Origin: Fibrisoma limi BUZ 3
Lineage (GTDB): Bacteria > Bacteroidota > Bacteroidia > Cytophagales > Spirosomataceae
DNA: 64,000 bases
Assembly: GCF_000296815.2 (NCBI RefSeq)
Contig: NZ_CAIT01000010.1
Span: 525,174 to 589,173 of the forward strand
Direction of reading: 5' to 3'
Below, piece after piece: positions 8,019 through 18,139 of this stretch; position 1 is the stretch's first letter, and the number at the start of each line of letters is the position of its first letter. A model generated the notes under the pieces. It ran no database searches. It was not told where the DNA came from and saw nothing but the letters and a program-made list of their open reading frames with translations. Made by a program: the position numbers and the translations under genes.

Positions 8019-9536
8019 ATGCGATACAGAATAGCTGCCGATGCCGACGCTCCTCATTACCTGGCTGTTGAAGCCGATCTGGATACCATCACCACACAAA
8101 CGGTTGAGCTTCAGCTCCCCGCCTGGCGACCTGGACGTTATGAACTGCAGCATTTCGCCAAGAATATTCAGCGGTTTCAGGTCGTAGATGATACAGGACA
8201 ACCTCTGCCGTTCCGCAAAATCGCGAAAGATCGCTGGCGGGTCGAGACTAACGGTGTGTCGGCCCTGACGGTACGGTATAACTACTACGCGAACATTATC
8301 AACGCCGGTACCAGCTTTGTCGACGAAGGGCTGCTGTACGTGAACCCGATCAATCTGTGTCTGTATGCCGAGGGGCGGATCGATGAAGAATGCACTTTGG
8401 AACTGGACATTCCGGCCGACTGGCCCGTAGCTTGTGGCCTACGGCAGCTTGCACCCGGTGTTTTGTGGGCTCGCGACTATTATGAACTGGTCGATTGTCC
8501 GCTCATGGCATCGCCTTTTATTCAGGAAGTCAGCTACGAAGTACAGGGCGTTTTGTTTCACGTGTGGATACAGGGTGGCTGGCGAACCGATGGAACGGAT
8601 TCATTTGATCCGGAACGGATTCGCCGGGACTTCAGCCAGTTTTCGGTGAAGCAGATTGAATTATACGGCGAGTTTCCGGAAAAAGAGTACCATTTTCTGA
8701 CCATTGTGCTGCCAACAGCCTTTTACCACGGCGTAGAACACCGCAACTCGACCATGCTGGTACTCGGGCCAAACGACGAAGGCGAGGGGCTCTATCAGGA
8801 TCTGCTGGGGGTATCGTCGCACGAGTTGTTCCATGCCTGGAATATTATCCGCATCCGGCCCGCCGAACTATTACCTTACGATTTCACGAAGGAAAATTAC
8901 TTCACCACCTGCTTTGTAGCAGAGGGGGTTACGACGTACTATGGCGACTTGATGCTGCGTCGGTCGGCGGTATTCAATGATGCTGCCTATCTGAAAGAGT
9001 TGCAGGTGATGTTCAAGCGCCACTTTGAAACCAGCGGCCGGGCCCTGCAATCGTTGGTGGAATCGTCGTGGGATCTTTGGCTGGATGGTTACGAAAAAGG
9101 GGTTCCGGATCGGAAAGTGTCTGTTTATTATAAAGGAGCCATCGCAGCGCTGATTCTTGATCTGCATATTCGTCGTCGGACCAACCACGCCCGCTCGCTC
9201 GATGACGTAATGCGAACCATGTGGGCGCAGTTCGGCAAACCCTTCCTCGGCTACACCCTGGACGATTACCGGGCCGTAACGGAAGCCGTGGCGGGCGAAT
9301 CGCTGGACTGGTACTATGATCTGTGTATTTTTGGCAATCAGCCGCTGGAAGCCAAGTTAAACGAATACCTGGCGTGGGTATCACTACGTATCGAATACGA
9401 CGAATCCCACACTATTCATTTGCTGGAAACCGGTGATGAAGCAGGCCTGCTGCAACGGGCAAAGTGGTTCGGTGCACCGCTGACCCAAGAGCCTCACGAA
9501 GGAGCGGTTGCCGAAGAAAATCTGGAAAGAACGTAA
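8019..9536 (+). CDS. M61-family metallopeptidase (glycyl aminopeptidase-like)
   Basis: The first ATG in frame is at 8019, giving 505 aa; the frame is open slightly further upstream from a TTG at 7992. An N-terminal beta-rich domain (LPAWRPGRYELQHFAKNIQR) precedes the zinc motif HELFHAWN near residue 268, with the downstream Glu ligand probably in FVAEGVTTYYGDL. M61 enzymes release N-terminal residues such as Gly or Ala. No clear signal peptide is visible and no PDZ domain follows, so it is shorter at the C-terminus than many family members. The glycosidase gene follows within 10 bp. Confidence 0.9.
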   Translation: MRYRIAADADAPHYLAVEADLDTITTQTVELQLPAWRPGRYELQHFAKNIQRFQVVDDTGQPLPFRKIAKDRWRVETNGVSALTVRYNYYANIINAGTSFVDEGLLYVNPINLCLYAEGRIDEECTLELDIPADWPVACGLRQLAPGVLWARDYYELVDCPLMASPFIQEVSYEVQGVLFHVWIQGGWRTDGTDSFDPERIRRDFSQFSVKQIELYGEFPEKEYHFLTIVLPTAFYHGVEHRNSTMLVLGPNDEGEGLYQDLLGVSSHELFHAWNIIRIRPAELLPYDFTKENYFTTCFVAEGVTTYYGDLMLRRSAVFNDAAYLKELQVMFKRHFETSGRALQSLVESSWDLWLDGYEKGVPDRKVSVYYKGAIAALILDLHIRRRTNHARSLDDVMRTMWAQFGKPFLGYTLDDYRAVTEAVAGESLDWYYDLCIFGNQPLEAKLNEYLAWVSLRIEYDESHTIHLLETGDEAGLLQRAKWFGAPLTQEPHEGAVAEENLERT

Positions 9537-9543
9537 ACACTAA

Positions 9544-10650
9544 ATGAAGTACCCATTGACCCGTCGCTGGCTTTGCCTGCTGTTTCTGGCGGCTCAGGCC
9601 GTTTATGCCCAATCTCCCGAAAAGCCGTGGATGCTCGGTCCGTTCCGTAAACAGAACGCGGCTAACCCCATTCTGGACGCTAAGGCTACCACTACGTTTG
9701 CCTGCCCGATCCGGCAGGAAACCGTCAAATGGGAAGAGAAAGACGTATTCAATCCAGCGGCCGTGGTGCGAAATGGTAAAGTGTACATGATCTACCGAGC
9801 CGAGGATACCGTTGGTAAACATGCCGGTACGTCGCGGCTGGGGCTGGCCGTTAGTTCTGATGGCATCCATTTTCAGCGGATGCCTAAACCGGTGTTCTAT
9901 CCTGACAATGACCCCATGAAACGTTACGAGTGGGAGGGGGGCTGCGAAGACCCCCGCGTGATCGAAAGCCCGAATGGGGTTTACGTGATGACGTACACGG
10001 CCTACGACGGCGACAAGGCCCGGCTGTGCGTAGCGACCTCCCGCGACCTGATGACGTGGCAGAAACAGGGGCTGGTGTTTGGGCAGGCAGCCAATGGGAA
10101 GTACGTAGATCAATGGTCAAAGTCGGGGGCTATTGTCTGCAAACGGGTGGGTACTAAAATTGTGGCCCAGAAGATCAACGGAAAATACTGGATGTACTGG
10201 GGGGATCAGCCTCAGTTGTACATCGCTACGTCCGACGACCTGCTGCACTGGACGCCAATGCTGGATGCAGAGGGCAAGCTGGCGGCTGCGGCCGAGCGCC
10301 GTCCCGGCAAGCACGACTACCGATTGCTGGAGCCGGGGCCGTATGCCATGCTGACGCCGAAAGGCATTTTGCTGATCTACAACGGTATGAATGACGCCAA
10401 GAATGGCGATCCGAATTTGCCGGAGGGCGCTTATGCCGGAGGGCAACTCCTGTTTGCTGCCAACGACCCGACCAGGTTGCTCGACCGTTCGGAACAGTAC
10501 TTCATCAAACCCGATCAACCGTACGAAACCGAAGGGCAGGTCAATCAGGTGTGCTTTCTGGAGGGTATGGTGCCCTTCAAGGGGAAATGGTTTTTATACT
10601 ACGGTACTGCCGATTCAAAGATTGCCGTGGCGGTAGCCCCCCAGCGATAA
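9544..10650 (+). CDS. Secreted GH130-like beta-fructosidase-fold glycosidase or phosphorylase
   Basis: This 368-aa protein has a signal peptide (LCLLFLAAQAVYAQ) and five-bladed beta-propeller features: FNPAAVVRNGKVYMIYRAED, then EWEGGCEDPRVIE, then MTYTAYDG. These resemble GH130 mannoside phosphorylases/hydrolases and the related GH43/DUF377 group. The acidic GCEDPRV motif is typical of GH130. It lies 7 bp after the peptidase gene. Whether it hydrolyses or phosphorolyses its substrate cannot be decided; export argues for hydrolysis because phosphorylases need cytosolic phosphate. Confidence 0.8.
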   Translation: MKYPLTRRWLCLLFLAAQAVYAQSPEKPWMLGPFRKQNAANPILDAKATTTFACPIRQETVKWEEKDVFNPAAVVRNGKVYMIYRAEDTVGKHAGTSRLGLAVSSDGIHFQRMPKPVFYPDNDPMKRYEWEGGCEDPRVIESPNGVYVMTYTAYDGDKARLCVATSRDLMTWQKQGLVFGQAANGKYVDQWSKSGAIVCKRVGTKIVAQKINGKYWMYWGDQPQLYIATSDDLLHWTPMLDAEGKLAAAAERRPGKHDYRLLEPGPYAMLTPKGILLIYNGMNDAKNGDPNLPEGAYAGGQLLFAANDPTRLLDRSEQYFIKPDQPYETEGQVNQVCFLEGMVPFKGKWFLYYGTADSKIAVAVAPQR

Positions 10651-10690
10651 GTTTTGTCCATCAGCGTACGTATCCTAACCCACCTTTGCT

Positions 10691-12223
10691 ATGCAGTCGA
10701 CTACGCCAGTCATGTCATTTGATGAATATGCCCGCTGTGATGCTACGGCCCTTGCCGAACTGGTTCGTAACGGCGAGGTAAGCCCGGCCGAGCTGCTGGA
10801 AACAGCCATTGCCCGTGCTGAAGCCGTCAATCCGGCCCTGAATGCCATCGTAACCCCCCTGTACGATAAGGGCCGGCAAATGGCCGCCGATCTGCCGCAG
10901 GCGCCTGATTCCGGTTCGCCGTTCTACGGCGTCCCCTTTTTGCTTAAAGACCTGGAGTTGCAGTGGGCTGGCACGCCAACCAAGTCCGGCTGCGTGGGTT
11001 ATCAGCAGTACGTTGCCACGGAGGACAGCGAAGCTATAAAACGGTTGAAACGAGCCGGTCTGGTGTTCTTTGGTAAAACCAATACGCCGGAGTTCGGTCT
11101 GACGCCCTACACCGAATCGAAACTGTACGGGCCGGCTCACAACCCGTGGAAGCTGACGCATTCGCCGGGTGGATCGAGCGGAGGATCGGCCGTAGCGGTG
11201 GCTGCCGGCATTGTACCGGCCGCAACAGCCAGTGATGGGGGCGGGTCAATCCGTATTCCGGCGTCGTGTTGTGGGTTGTTCGGGCTGAAACCGTCCCGTG
11301 CCCGCGTTACGCTGGGTACTCGTTTTGGTGAAGTATGGGGTGGAGCCGTAGCCAGCCACGCCGTGACGCGCACGGTTCGCGACAGTGCCGCGCTGCTTGA
11401 TGCGGTGGCTGGGCCGTTGCCGGGTGATCCGTATGGCATTTCCGCTCCCGAGCGACCATTCGCACAGGAAGTGGGTCGCGAACCGGGACGACTGCGCGTA
11501 GCCTTTTCGACCCAGACACTGATTGAGTCGCAGCCGGTGCATCCGGAGTGTGTAAACGCCGTGCAGGAAACGGCCCGGTTGCTGGAGCGATTAGGACACA
11601 CGGTCGAGGAGGTGCCGCTGCCTTACGAAAAAACGATTCTTACGCAGGCATTTTTTACAATGGTGCTGGGCGAGACAGGCGCTGTGCTGAGAGAACTCAG
11701 CGAATACCTGGGGCGGCCGGTCAGCCGGGGCGATGTGGAGTTGAACACCTGGGCGCAGGCACGACTGGCCGCAGGCTTCTCCGCCACGGACTTTGCCTAT
11801 CAGAAACGGCGCTGGAACGTACTGAGTCGTAGCATGGGGCAGCTTCACGAAACGTATGACGTCTTTCTGACACCAACCTTACCACGGCCGCCTATTGCTA
11901 TCGGCGATTTTCAGAATACAGTTACAGAGCAACGAATGCTTAAACTGGCCGACTCGGTTGGGGCGCTGAAATACCTGAAAGGCTCTAAAGTTGTGGACGA
12001 CATTGCGGAAAAATCGCTGGGGTACATCTCGTTTACCGCTACCACGAATATGACGGGCCAGCCGTCTATGTCAGTGCCGCTGCACTGGTCGGCCGATGGG
12101 CTGCCCATTGGGGTGATGTTTGCCGCCCGGCTCGGCGACGAAGCTACGCTGTTTCGACTGGCCGGGCAGTTGGAGCAGGCAGAACCCTGGTTTAATAAAC
12201 GGCCTCCCGAACCAGCGAAGTAA
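10691..12223 (+). CDS. Amidase signature family amidohydrolase
   Basis: This 510-aa amidase has the complete signature: catalytic Lys in FLLKDLE (about residue 82), the glycine/serine loop [16 protein letters not shown] (cis-Ser), and the nucleophile region [15 protein letters not shown]. These form the Ser-cisSer-Lys triad that hydrolyses amides. It is not clearly GatA, because neither GatC nor GatB is nearby and the C-terminal half is of the generic amidase kind. The substrate is unknown. No signal peptide is seen. Confidence 0.9.
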   Translation: MQSTTPVMSFDEYARCDATALAELVRNGEVSPAELLETAIARAEAVNPALNAIVTPLYDKGRQMAADLPQAPDSGSPFYGVPFLLKDLELQWAGTPTKSGCVGYQQYVATEDSEAIKRLKRAGLVFFGKTNTPEFGLTPYTESKLYGPAHNPWKLTHSPGGSSGGSAVAVAAGIVPAATASDGGGSIRIPASCCGLFGLKPSRARVTLGTRFGEVWGGAVASHAVTRTVRDSAALLDAVAGPLPGDPYGISAPERPFAQEVGREPGRLRVAFSTQTLIESQPVHPECVNAVQETARLLERLGHTVEEVPLPYEKTILTQAFFTMVLGETGAVLRELSEYLGRPVSRGDVELNTWAQARLAAGFSATDFAYQKRRWNVLSRSMGQLHETYDVFLTPTLPRPPIAIGDFQNTVTEQRMLKLADSVGALKYLKGSKVVDDIAEKSLGYISFTATTNMTGQPSMSVPLHWSADGLPIGVMFAARLGDEATLFRLAGQLEQAEPWFNKRPPEPAK

Positions 12224-12225
12224 CC

Positions 12226-13425
12226 TTACACCCGTGCTGCTTCGGTGGCAGGTTTTGGGGCCGTGGCCGGCGCAAAGCGGTCTTTCAGTTTCAAAAACTG
12301 CTTCTCAAAGTATTCGTACGAGAACCAGGCGAGCAGCGTCGTAAGCGCGTAGCTGAGCACGTACAGGCCTATAGAGAAGCCGGGACCATACGGCAGAAAC
12401 TGACGAACAACGTACAGGCTCAGCACAATCGCGAAAGGATGATACATGTACAGCCCGTACGAAATCTTACCCATGAAAGTACACAACCGGTTCTCCAGGT
12501 CGACTACCGAATTGGGGTTATGGGCCAGGTTCATCAGCATAAACACGAAAAACACGGCATAGCCCTCGTAGTTTAAACCTGGAATCCGAATGCCGCTGGC
12601 CAGCATAACGCCCAGTACGGCATACACCACCCATTGCACCGATCGCTGATACAGCAGCCGCAGCACCGGATGGTTCTTGAACACCAGATAGGCGCCAACC
12701 CCGCCGATGGCCATGCAGCCGATGCGGAAGTGAGCCAGGAAGTCAGTAATGAGCAGCATCGTAGTGCCGGCCTGGGGCGCGGAGGAACCCGGACCGTAGC
12801 GCAGCCAGAAAAACCAACCGCCCAGAGCCAGCGCGATACCGAGCAAAATCAGCAGAGTCCGACGCGGGTTCCGGCTGCCGATCAGCCACGGCCAGATAAG
12901 ATAAAACTGTTCCTCAACACCTATCGACCACGCGTGCGAACAAAGCGGCATCTCACCGTAGAGCGTCAGGGCGAAATTGGGCAACACCAGCGCGAACAGA
13001 GTTAGTTTCTGCGCGAAATTCTCATACGTATGCTCTGATACGCCGGGGATGTAAAGGGCCGGAATATGAGGAAAGACGAAAAAACTCAACCCGACCAACA
13101 GAAAATACAGCGGCCAGATGCGCAGGATGCGCCGAACGTAGAAATTGCCGATCTGTATGCGTCCGGCCGTCTGCCGTTCGGCCAGCAGCAGGTACGTAAT
13201 CAGAAAGCCACTCAGCACAAAAAACAGGGCCACACCTAGTTTGCCGGCTTGGTAAACGATAGGGTGGTCGTTGACATTCGTGAAGGTGTCGGTATAACCA
13301 AAGGTGGTCTTGTATTGCTCAATATGATGCACCACCACGGCCGAAGCTGCGATGAATCGAATTCCATTAAACCCAGGAAAATAGACCAGCGATGACTGCG
13401 CCGGAGGTATGGTGTTTTGAACCAT
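12226..13425 (-). CDS. Acyltransferase 3 family membrane protein (OafA/YrhL type)
   Basis: This 399-aa integral membrane protein has about ten hydrophobic segments. The N-terminus carries GFNGIRFIAASAVVVHHIEQ, with the active-site His expected in this family, and FVLSGFLITYLLL is the second typical motif. Such enzymes O-acetylate or otherwise acylate surface glycans or lipids. It converges on the amidase gene, with stops only about 2 bp apart. The acceptor cannot be inferred. Confidence 0.9.
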   Translation of the reverse strand: MVQNTIPPAQSSLVYFPGFNGIRFIAASAVVVHHIEQYKTTFGYTDTFTNVNDHPIVYQAGKLGVALFFVLSGFLITYLLLAERQTAGRIQIGNFYVRRILRIWPLYFLLVGLSFFVFPHIPALYIPGVSEHTYENFAQKLTLFALVLPNFALTLYGEMPLCSHAWSIGVEEQFYLIWPWLIGSRNPRRTLLILLGIALALGGWFFWLRYGPGSSAPQAGTTMLLITDFLAHFRIGCMAIGGVGAYLVFKNHPVLRLLYQRSVQWVVYAVLGVMLASGIRIPGLNYEGYAVFFVFMLMNLAHNPNSVVDLENRLCTFMGKISYGLYMYHPFAIVLSLYVVRQFLPYGPGFSIGLYVLSYALTTLLAWFSYEYFEKQFLKLKDRFAPATAPKPATEAARV

Positions 13426-13464
13426 AACGTTGATTAAAGAGACTTACGGCAGCAAATAGTTGCC

Positions 13465-14715
13465 TTAAAGTTCCGTATAATCTAACTCTTTGCCAAATGT
13501 CTCCTCAATAGTGGCCAGGGACCAGACGCCAATGGCAAAGCATAGAAAAGCGACCAGCCCACCGGCCCCTATAACGCCAAGGGATGGTTTCAGGGCCTGA
13601 AACAACGGAATAGTCAGTAACGTAGTAGCCCGTACGTTATTGGCAACAGACGTCGTAGCCGTAGCGCGAAGATTGGTGCCGAAGTTCTCGGCCGTAACGG
13701 TCAGGAACATGGCGATATAGCCAATGCCTAACCCCATACCGAGACAAACGGCGTAGAAAGCGCTCGTAGAGCTAAGACCTCCAAACAGGTAGATACCAAC
13801 AAAAAGGGCGGTGAGGCCCATCATCAGTCCGATGGCTCCTCGGCGTGAACGTAGTCCCTGGCTTAAAAAACCACTGCCCAGATCACCGACCACCATGCCG
13901 ATGTAGGTGTAGAGTACGCATTGGCCGGGCTGAATAGGCTCGGCAATGCCAATCGCCTTCCCAAACTCATTGCCAAACGTAGCCAGTATCCCAATGACGA
14001 AGTAGGTTGGCACGGCAATGCCCATGCAGCGAAGGTAGCGCACGAACCGTTGTTTGTTCGAGAACAAAGCCCAGAAGTTACCCCGGCTGACGTTCGTGGC
14101 TTCGGCGCGTTTGTACATGCCGGATTCGAGTACGCTGACCCGTAGTAGTAGCAGGGCTAGCCCCAGGCCGCCCCCAACAAAATACGTAGTGCGCCAGTCG
14201 AACAACTGCACAGTGAAAAACGCGACAACGGCCCCCAGCAACCCAACACTCGCTACCAGCGACGATCCGTAGCCACGTAGCTCCTTGGGCAGAATTTCGC
14301 TGACGAGTGTAATCCCGGCACCCAGTTCGCCCGCCAACCCCAGACCGGCCACAAACCGGAGCCCGGCGTAGGTAGTGGGATCGTTAACGAATCCACAGGC
14401 GATGTTGGCCAGCGAATACGTAACGATAGAGCCGAACAGCACCGAGAGCCGCCCCCGCTTGTCGCCCAGAACGCCCCACAGAATACCGCCGAGGAGCAAA
14501 CCCGCCTGCTGGAAGTTGTACACTCGCCCGCCGATGATAGAGATGTCGGTTTCGGACAGACCCAGATCTTTCAGGCTGGGTACCCGGACGATGTTGAACA
14601 ACAGTAAGTCATACACATCGACAAAGTACCCGAGAGCCGCCACGATGACCGGCAGCGAAAATAGCGGACGCATGGATACCGACGAGGATTGAACAGCGGT
14701 GGTTGACGATTGCAT
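13465..14715 (-). CDS. MFS transporter, first of three tandem paralogues
   Basis: I place the start at the ATG at 14713-14715 (416 aa), matching the N-termini of the two paralogues. The frame is open further upstream but overlaps a terminator-like region. Twelve hydrophobic segments are expected. The MFS motif A appears as GVLGDKRGRLSVLFGS between helices 2 and 3. The first helix, ALGYFVDVYDLLLFNIVRVP, is nearly identical in the other two copies. The family resembles metabolite:proton symporters for organic acids. The substrate is unknown. Confidence 0.88.
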   Translation of the reverse strand: MQSSTTAVQSSSVSMRPLFSLPVIVAALGYFVDVYDLLLFNIVRVPSLKDLGLSETDISIIGGRVYNFQQAGLLLGGILWGVLGDKRGRLSVLFGSIVTYSLANIACGFVNDPTTYAGLRFVAGLGLAGELGAGITLVSEILPKELRGYGSSLVASVGLLGAVVAFFTVQLFDWRTTYFVGGGLGLALLLLRVSVLESGMYKRAEATNVSRGNFWALFSNKQRFVRYLRCMGIAVPTYFVIGILATFGNEFGKAIGIAEPIQPGQCVLYTYIGMVVGDLGSGFLSQGLRSRRGAIGLMMGLTALFVGIYLFGGLSSTSAFYAVCLGMGLGIGYIAMFLTVTAENFGTNLRATATTSVANNVRATTLLTIPLFQALKPSLGVIGAGGLVAFLCFAIGVWSLATIEETFGKELDYTEL

Positions 14716-14797
14716 AACGGGTTGAAGACTAGCCGTTGGCAAGATAGAAAAAAGCGTCGTCCCTCCGTGAGGGTATTGGGCATTTGGGGCATAGAAA

Positions 14798-14826
14798 AAA
14801 GACACGGCGTAAAACACCGTGTCTTT
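14798..14826 (-). terminator. Intrinsic terminator of the small secreted-protein gene
   Basis: The stem AAAGACACGG/CCGTGTCTTT at 14798-14807 and 14817-14826 is followed, in the minus direction, by a run of T residues (TCTTTTTT). It lies about 33 bp after the stop of the gene at 14859-15269, separating it from the first MFS gene. Confidence 0.8.
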
Positions 14827-14858
14827 AGCAATTCATCTAATAATCTCACTATGAGAAC

Positions 14859-15269
14859 TCAGTTCATGGTTATCTGGCGGGAAGGCAGCGTTTCACGAAT
14901 GCTTGGTGTTGATAGCTTAAACGTTCGCTCTTCAGTCTGGATGCCATCGGAGATCCGGAACGTGTACCGGCCGTCGCCGATCTGACTCAGGTCGAATTGT
15001 TGCCGGAAGCCGTTCTTCTTGCCACCTTTTGCCGGCAGCACTTCCCGGAACATCACCTCGCCTTTCTCGTTTGTCAGTTGAAGTTCGATTTTGCTACCAG
15101 GTTTATATTTTTCCAGGCACATCCACAGTTTAGACGGATCAGCGGCCGGGAACATTGCCACTCCAAATGACTTTTTCTGGGTCAGGTCATCGTCTATAGC
15201 AAAGGACGATACAGACACACTCATGGCAAAAAGCAGGGCTCCGATGGTTGACTTGGCGAACGTTTTCAT
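14859..15269 (-). CDS. Small secreted protein of unknown function
   Basis: This 136-aa protein has a clear signal peptide (STIGALLFAMSVSVSSFA). The mature part of about 110 residues looks like one beta-sandwich (SKLWMCLEKYKPGSKIELQL and GDGRYTFRISDGIQTEERTF), similar to extracellular domains in which a strand-rich fold reports a 'cost' or binding role, but no family is recognised with certainty. It is monocistronic: a terminator follows it and a spacer of about 250 bp precedes it. It sits between two MFS paralogues, but a functional link is not shown. Confidence 0.75.
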   Translation of the reverse strand: MKTFAKSTIGALLFAMSVSVSSFAIDDDLTQKKSFGVAMFPAADPSKLWMCLEKYKPGSKIELQLTNEKGEVMFREVLPAKGGKKNGFRQQFDLSQIGDGRYTFRISDGIQTEERTFKLSTPSIRETLPSRQITMN

Positions 15270-15520
15270 TGGGTTGACGGATTTGTGTGATAACCTTTAA
15301 TTGTCAATCCAAAGAGTGAGAGGCATTCGCTCAGCGCCGGGCTTGGTGAGAAACGGTTAATAAAAAGGATGAACGGCGGATGATTTTTTTGTAAAAAACC
15401 AAGCCAGATGGGCTTTAAATGAAGATTATCCGGTAATTATTATATTACTGTTTGTGGAAGAAATGCCCATTGAGCCCGTCAGATTAGGCCGACCGTTCCG
15501 CAAACTGTCAGAACTACAAT

Positions 15521-16765
15521 TTACTCGTCGACAAAGTCCAGATCCTTGCCAAAGGTCTCTTCCAGTCGGCTCAGCGACCAAAAAGCCAATCCATAAACTA
15601 CCACACCGAGGATGCCTGCGGCTATGAGTGCGCCAACCGATGGTTTAAGGAACTGGAAAAGCAAGGTCATTGGGATGAGCGTACCCCGAACGACGCTGGG
15701 TACCGACGTAGTGGCCGTTGCGCGGAGATTCGTACCGTACAATTCGGCTACCATCGTCAGATACATGGCAATGTAGCCGGTGCAGAAACCGGCCAGACCA
15801 CAGATGGTATAAATCCCCTCGGCTGTATCAATGCCACCAAACAGGTAGACACCGCTTAGCAGCGCACTGAAAATAAGAAGCCCCGTGATGGTTTTGATAC
15901 GGGATTGCAGCCACTGACTCAGCGGGCCACTCAGCAGGTCGCCACCGGCCAGTCCCACGTAAATCATCATGACGCACCGCCCCGGTTTCACTCCTTCGGC
16001 AATGCCCATGGCCTGCCCCAGTTCGTTGGCGAACGTAGCGAGAATACCGACGATAAACCACGTAGGCATACCAACCGTCACGCAACGCAGGTATTTTATC
16101 GTTGACGGCCACGATCGGAAAAACTGCCAGAAATTTCCCCGGCTAACGTGCTTATGTTCGGCTTTCATCCGGCTGAACAAACCAGATTCGAATACGCTCA
16201 CCCGCAGCAGGAGGAGGAGCAAGCCCATACCCCCGCCCACGAAAAATGCCGTTCGCCAGTCGAACCACTCCTGCGTCAGGTAAGCGGCTCCGGCACCAAA
16301 GTAGCCAATACCTGCCACCACCGCTGAGCCGTAGCCCCGAATCTCTTTGGGCAGAATCTCGGCTACCAGTACCATAGCAACCCCGATTTCGCCGGATAGG
16401 CCAATGCCGGCCAGAAAGCGCAGGAAAGCATACGTATTGACGTCATTAATGAACCCGCAGGCGATGTTGGTCAGGGAATAGGTGAGAATGCTGGCAAACA
16501 AGACGGACATGCGGCCCCGACGATCGCCGAGAACACCCCACAAAATGCCGCCAAGCACCAGCCCTGCCTGCTGACAGTTAAGAATGAACGTACCGGCCCG
16601 TGATACCTCGGCTTCCGACAACCCCAGCGATTGCAGGCTAGGCACCCGCACGATGCTGAAGATGAGCATATCGTACACATCGACAAAAAAGCCGAGTGCC
16701 GATACGATGACTGGTAAAGCAAACAGAGGCCGTAGAGAAGGGCGGGGTGGCGCAGCAACTTGCAT
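15521..16765 (-). CDS. MFS transporter, second of three tandem paralogues
   Basis: This 414-aa paralogue of the flanking carriers shares the first helix (VSALGFFVDVYDMLIFSIVR) and motif A (GVLGDRRGRMSVLFAS), and ends with the same LEETFGKDLDF tail as its neighbour (IEETFGKELDY). It starts 32 bp after the stop of the third copy, so the second and third copies are probably co-transcribed. Divergence in helices and loops suggests different substrates or long separation rather than a recent duplication. Confidence 0.9.
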   Translation of the reverse strand: MQVAAPPRPSLRPLFALPVIVSALGFFVDVYDMLIFSIVRVPSLQSLGLSEAEVSRAGTFILNCQQAGLVLGGILWGVLGDRRGRMSVLFASILTYSLTNIACGFINDVNTYAFLRFLAGIGLSGEIGVAMVLVAEILPKEIRGYGSAVVAGIGYFGAGAAYLTQEWFDWRTAFFVGGGMGLLLLLLRVSVFESGLFSRMKAEHKHVSRGNFWQFFRSWPSTIKYLRCVTVGMPTWFIVGILATFANELGQAMGIAEGVKPGRCVMMIYVGLAGGDLLSGPLSQWLQSRIKTITGLLIFSALLSGVYLFGGIDTAEGIYTICGLAGFCTGYIAMYLTMVAELYGTNLRATATTSVPSVVRGTLIPMTLLFQFLKPSVGALIAAGILGVVVYGLAFWSLSRLEETFGKDLDFVDE

Positions 16766-16797
16766 AGGAAGCAGGCAGAACGTAACCAGGACTTGGG

Positions 16798-18066
16798 TTA
16801 CTCTTCCAGGTAGTTAAGGTCCTTCCCGTGTGTTTCAGGAATGGTCAGGGTCGAATAGAGCCCAATGGCAAAGCTAATCAGACCGACCACCGCTCCGGCG
16901 TTGATAACGTCGAGCGAAGGCTTCAGAGCCTGGTAGGTCAGCGTCATGGGGATCACCAGGCCACGTACCATGTTCGGTACGGTGGTGGCGGCCGTGGCCC
17001 GGAGGTTGGTACCAAACTGCTCGGCCCCGATGGTCACGAACATGGCCCAGTAACCGATGCCAAAGCCCAGAGCCAGACAGAGGCCATACAGCATGGTGGG
17101 CGATGAAACGCCCGCGTAGAGATAAACCAGACTGAACACCAGCGCCAGCGACATCAGCAAAGCAACCCCTTTTTTGCGCGACGACAGCGCCTGGCTTATG
17201 AAGCCGCTGGCCAGATCACCGGCGGCCAGCCCGACGTAGCACCACATGATGGCTAGTCCCGGCTGAATTTCTTCCGCAATACCGAAGGCTTTCCCGAACT
17301 CGTTGCTGAACGTAGCCAGAATGCCGATGACAAACCAGGTGGGCAAGCCGATGCCGATGCATTTCAGGTAGCGCACGAGCCGGTTGGCGTTGGTAAAAAA
17401 CGACAGGAAATCGCCCCGGTTTACGTGCTTCTGCTCCGAAACGTCGGTAAACATCCCCGATTCGACCACGCCTACTCGAAGCAATAGCAAGCCAAAGCCC
17501 AGCCCACCGCCTACAAAAAAGGCCATCTTCCAGTCGAACAGTTGAACCGTAAAATACGCAACCACAGCTCCAAATAGTCCGATTCCGGCCACCAGGGACG
17601 TACCGATGGCCCGTTTTTCTTTCGGCAGTACTTCGCTCACGAGCGTAATGCCCGCGCCCAGTTCGCCGGCCAGACCGATGCCCGCCACAAACCGCATCAG
17701 GGCATAATACGTGGTTGGGCTCATGAACGTAACGTCGGCGACGAATCCGCAGGCTACGTTGGCAATTGAATAAGTAATGATGGAGCCGAATAGTACGGAT
17801 AGCCGCCCGCGTTTATCGCCGAGAACACCCCACAGAATGCCGCCGAGGAGCAGACCGCCCATCTGCCAGTTCAGGATGCTGGCCCCAACGGTCGAAATCT
17901 CCTCGGGCGTCAGGCCGAGGTCTTTCAGGCTGGGTACGCGAACAATGCCAAACAGCAGAAGATCGTAGATATCGACAAAATAACCCAGTGCGGCCACAAT
18001 GACCGGTAGGCTGAAAAGTCCGTGCGTAGTAGTCTTGGGTTCGGAGGAAACGGTTGGAACGGCCAT
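16798..18066 (-). CDS. MFS transporter, third of three tandem paralogues
   Basis: This 422-aa carrier has GVLGDKRGRLSVLFGS as motif A and ALGYFVDIYDLLLFGIVRVP as first helix, and is closer to the first copy than to the second. It ends PETHGKDLNYLEE, the tail shared by all three. It is the first MFS gene in transcription order, downstream of the membrane protein at 18140-19138. Confidence 0.9.
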   Translation of the reverse strand: MAVPTVSSEPKTTTHGLFSLPVIVAALGYFVDIYDLLLFGIVRVPSLKDLGLTPEEISTVGASILNWQMGGLLLGGILWGVLGDKRGRLSVLFGSIITYSIANVACGFVADVTFMSPTTYYALMRFVAGIGLAGELGAGITLVSEVLPKEKRAIGTSLVAGIGLFGAVVAYFTVQLFDWKMAFFVGGGLGFGLLLLRVGVVESGMFTDVSEQKHVNRGDFLSFFTNANRLVRYLKCIGIGLPTWFVIGILATFSNEFGKAFGIAEEIQPGLAIMWCYVGLAAGDLASGFISQALSSRKKGVALLMSLALVFSLVYLYAGVSSPTMLYGLCLALGFGIGYWAMFVTIGAEQFGTNLRATAATTVPNMVRGLVIPMTLTYQALKPSLDVINAGAVVGLISFAIGLYSTLTIPETHGKDLNYLEE

Positions 18067-18139
18067 ACGGCTAAATCAGTAAACAAAGATGATTCTGCAA
18101 TTATACGAAATGACCAAAGAAGTAAGAAGTAATAATCCG

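Noticed and set aside
10691..12223. gatA (glutamyl-tRNA amidotransferase subunit A)
   Set aside because: GatB and GatC are absent nearby and the sequence is only the generic amidase signature, so a general amidase is the safer call.
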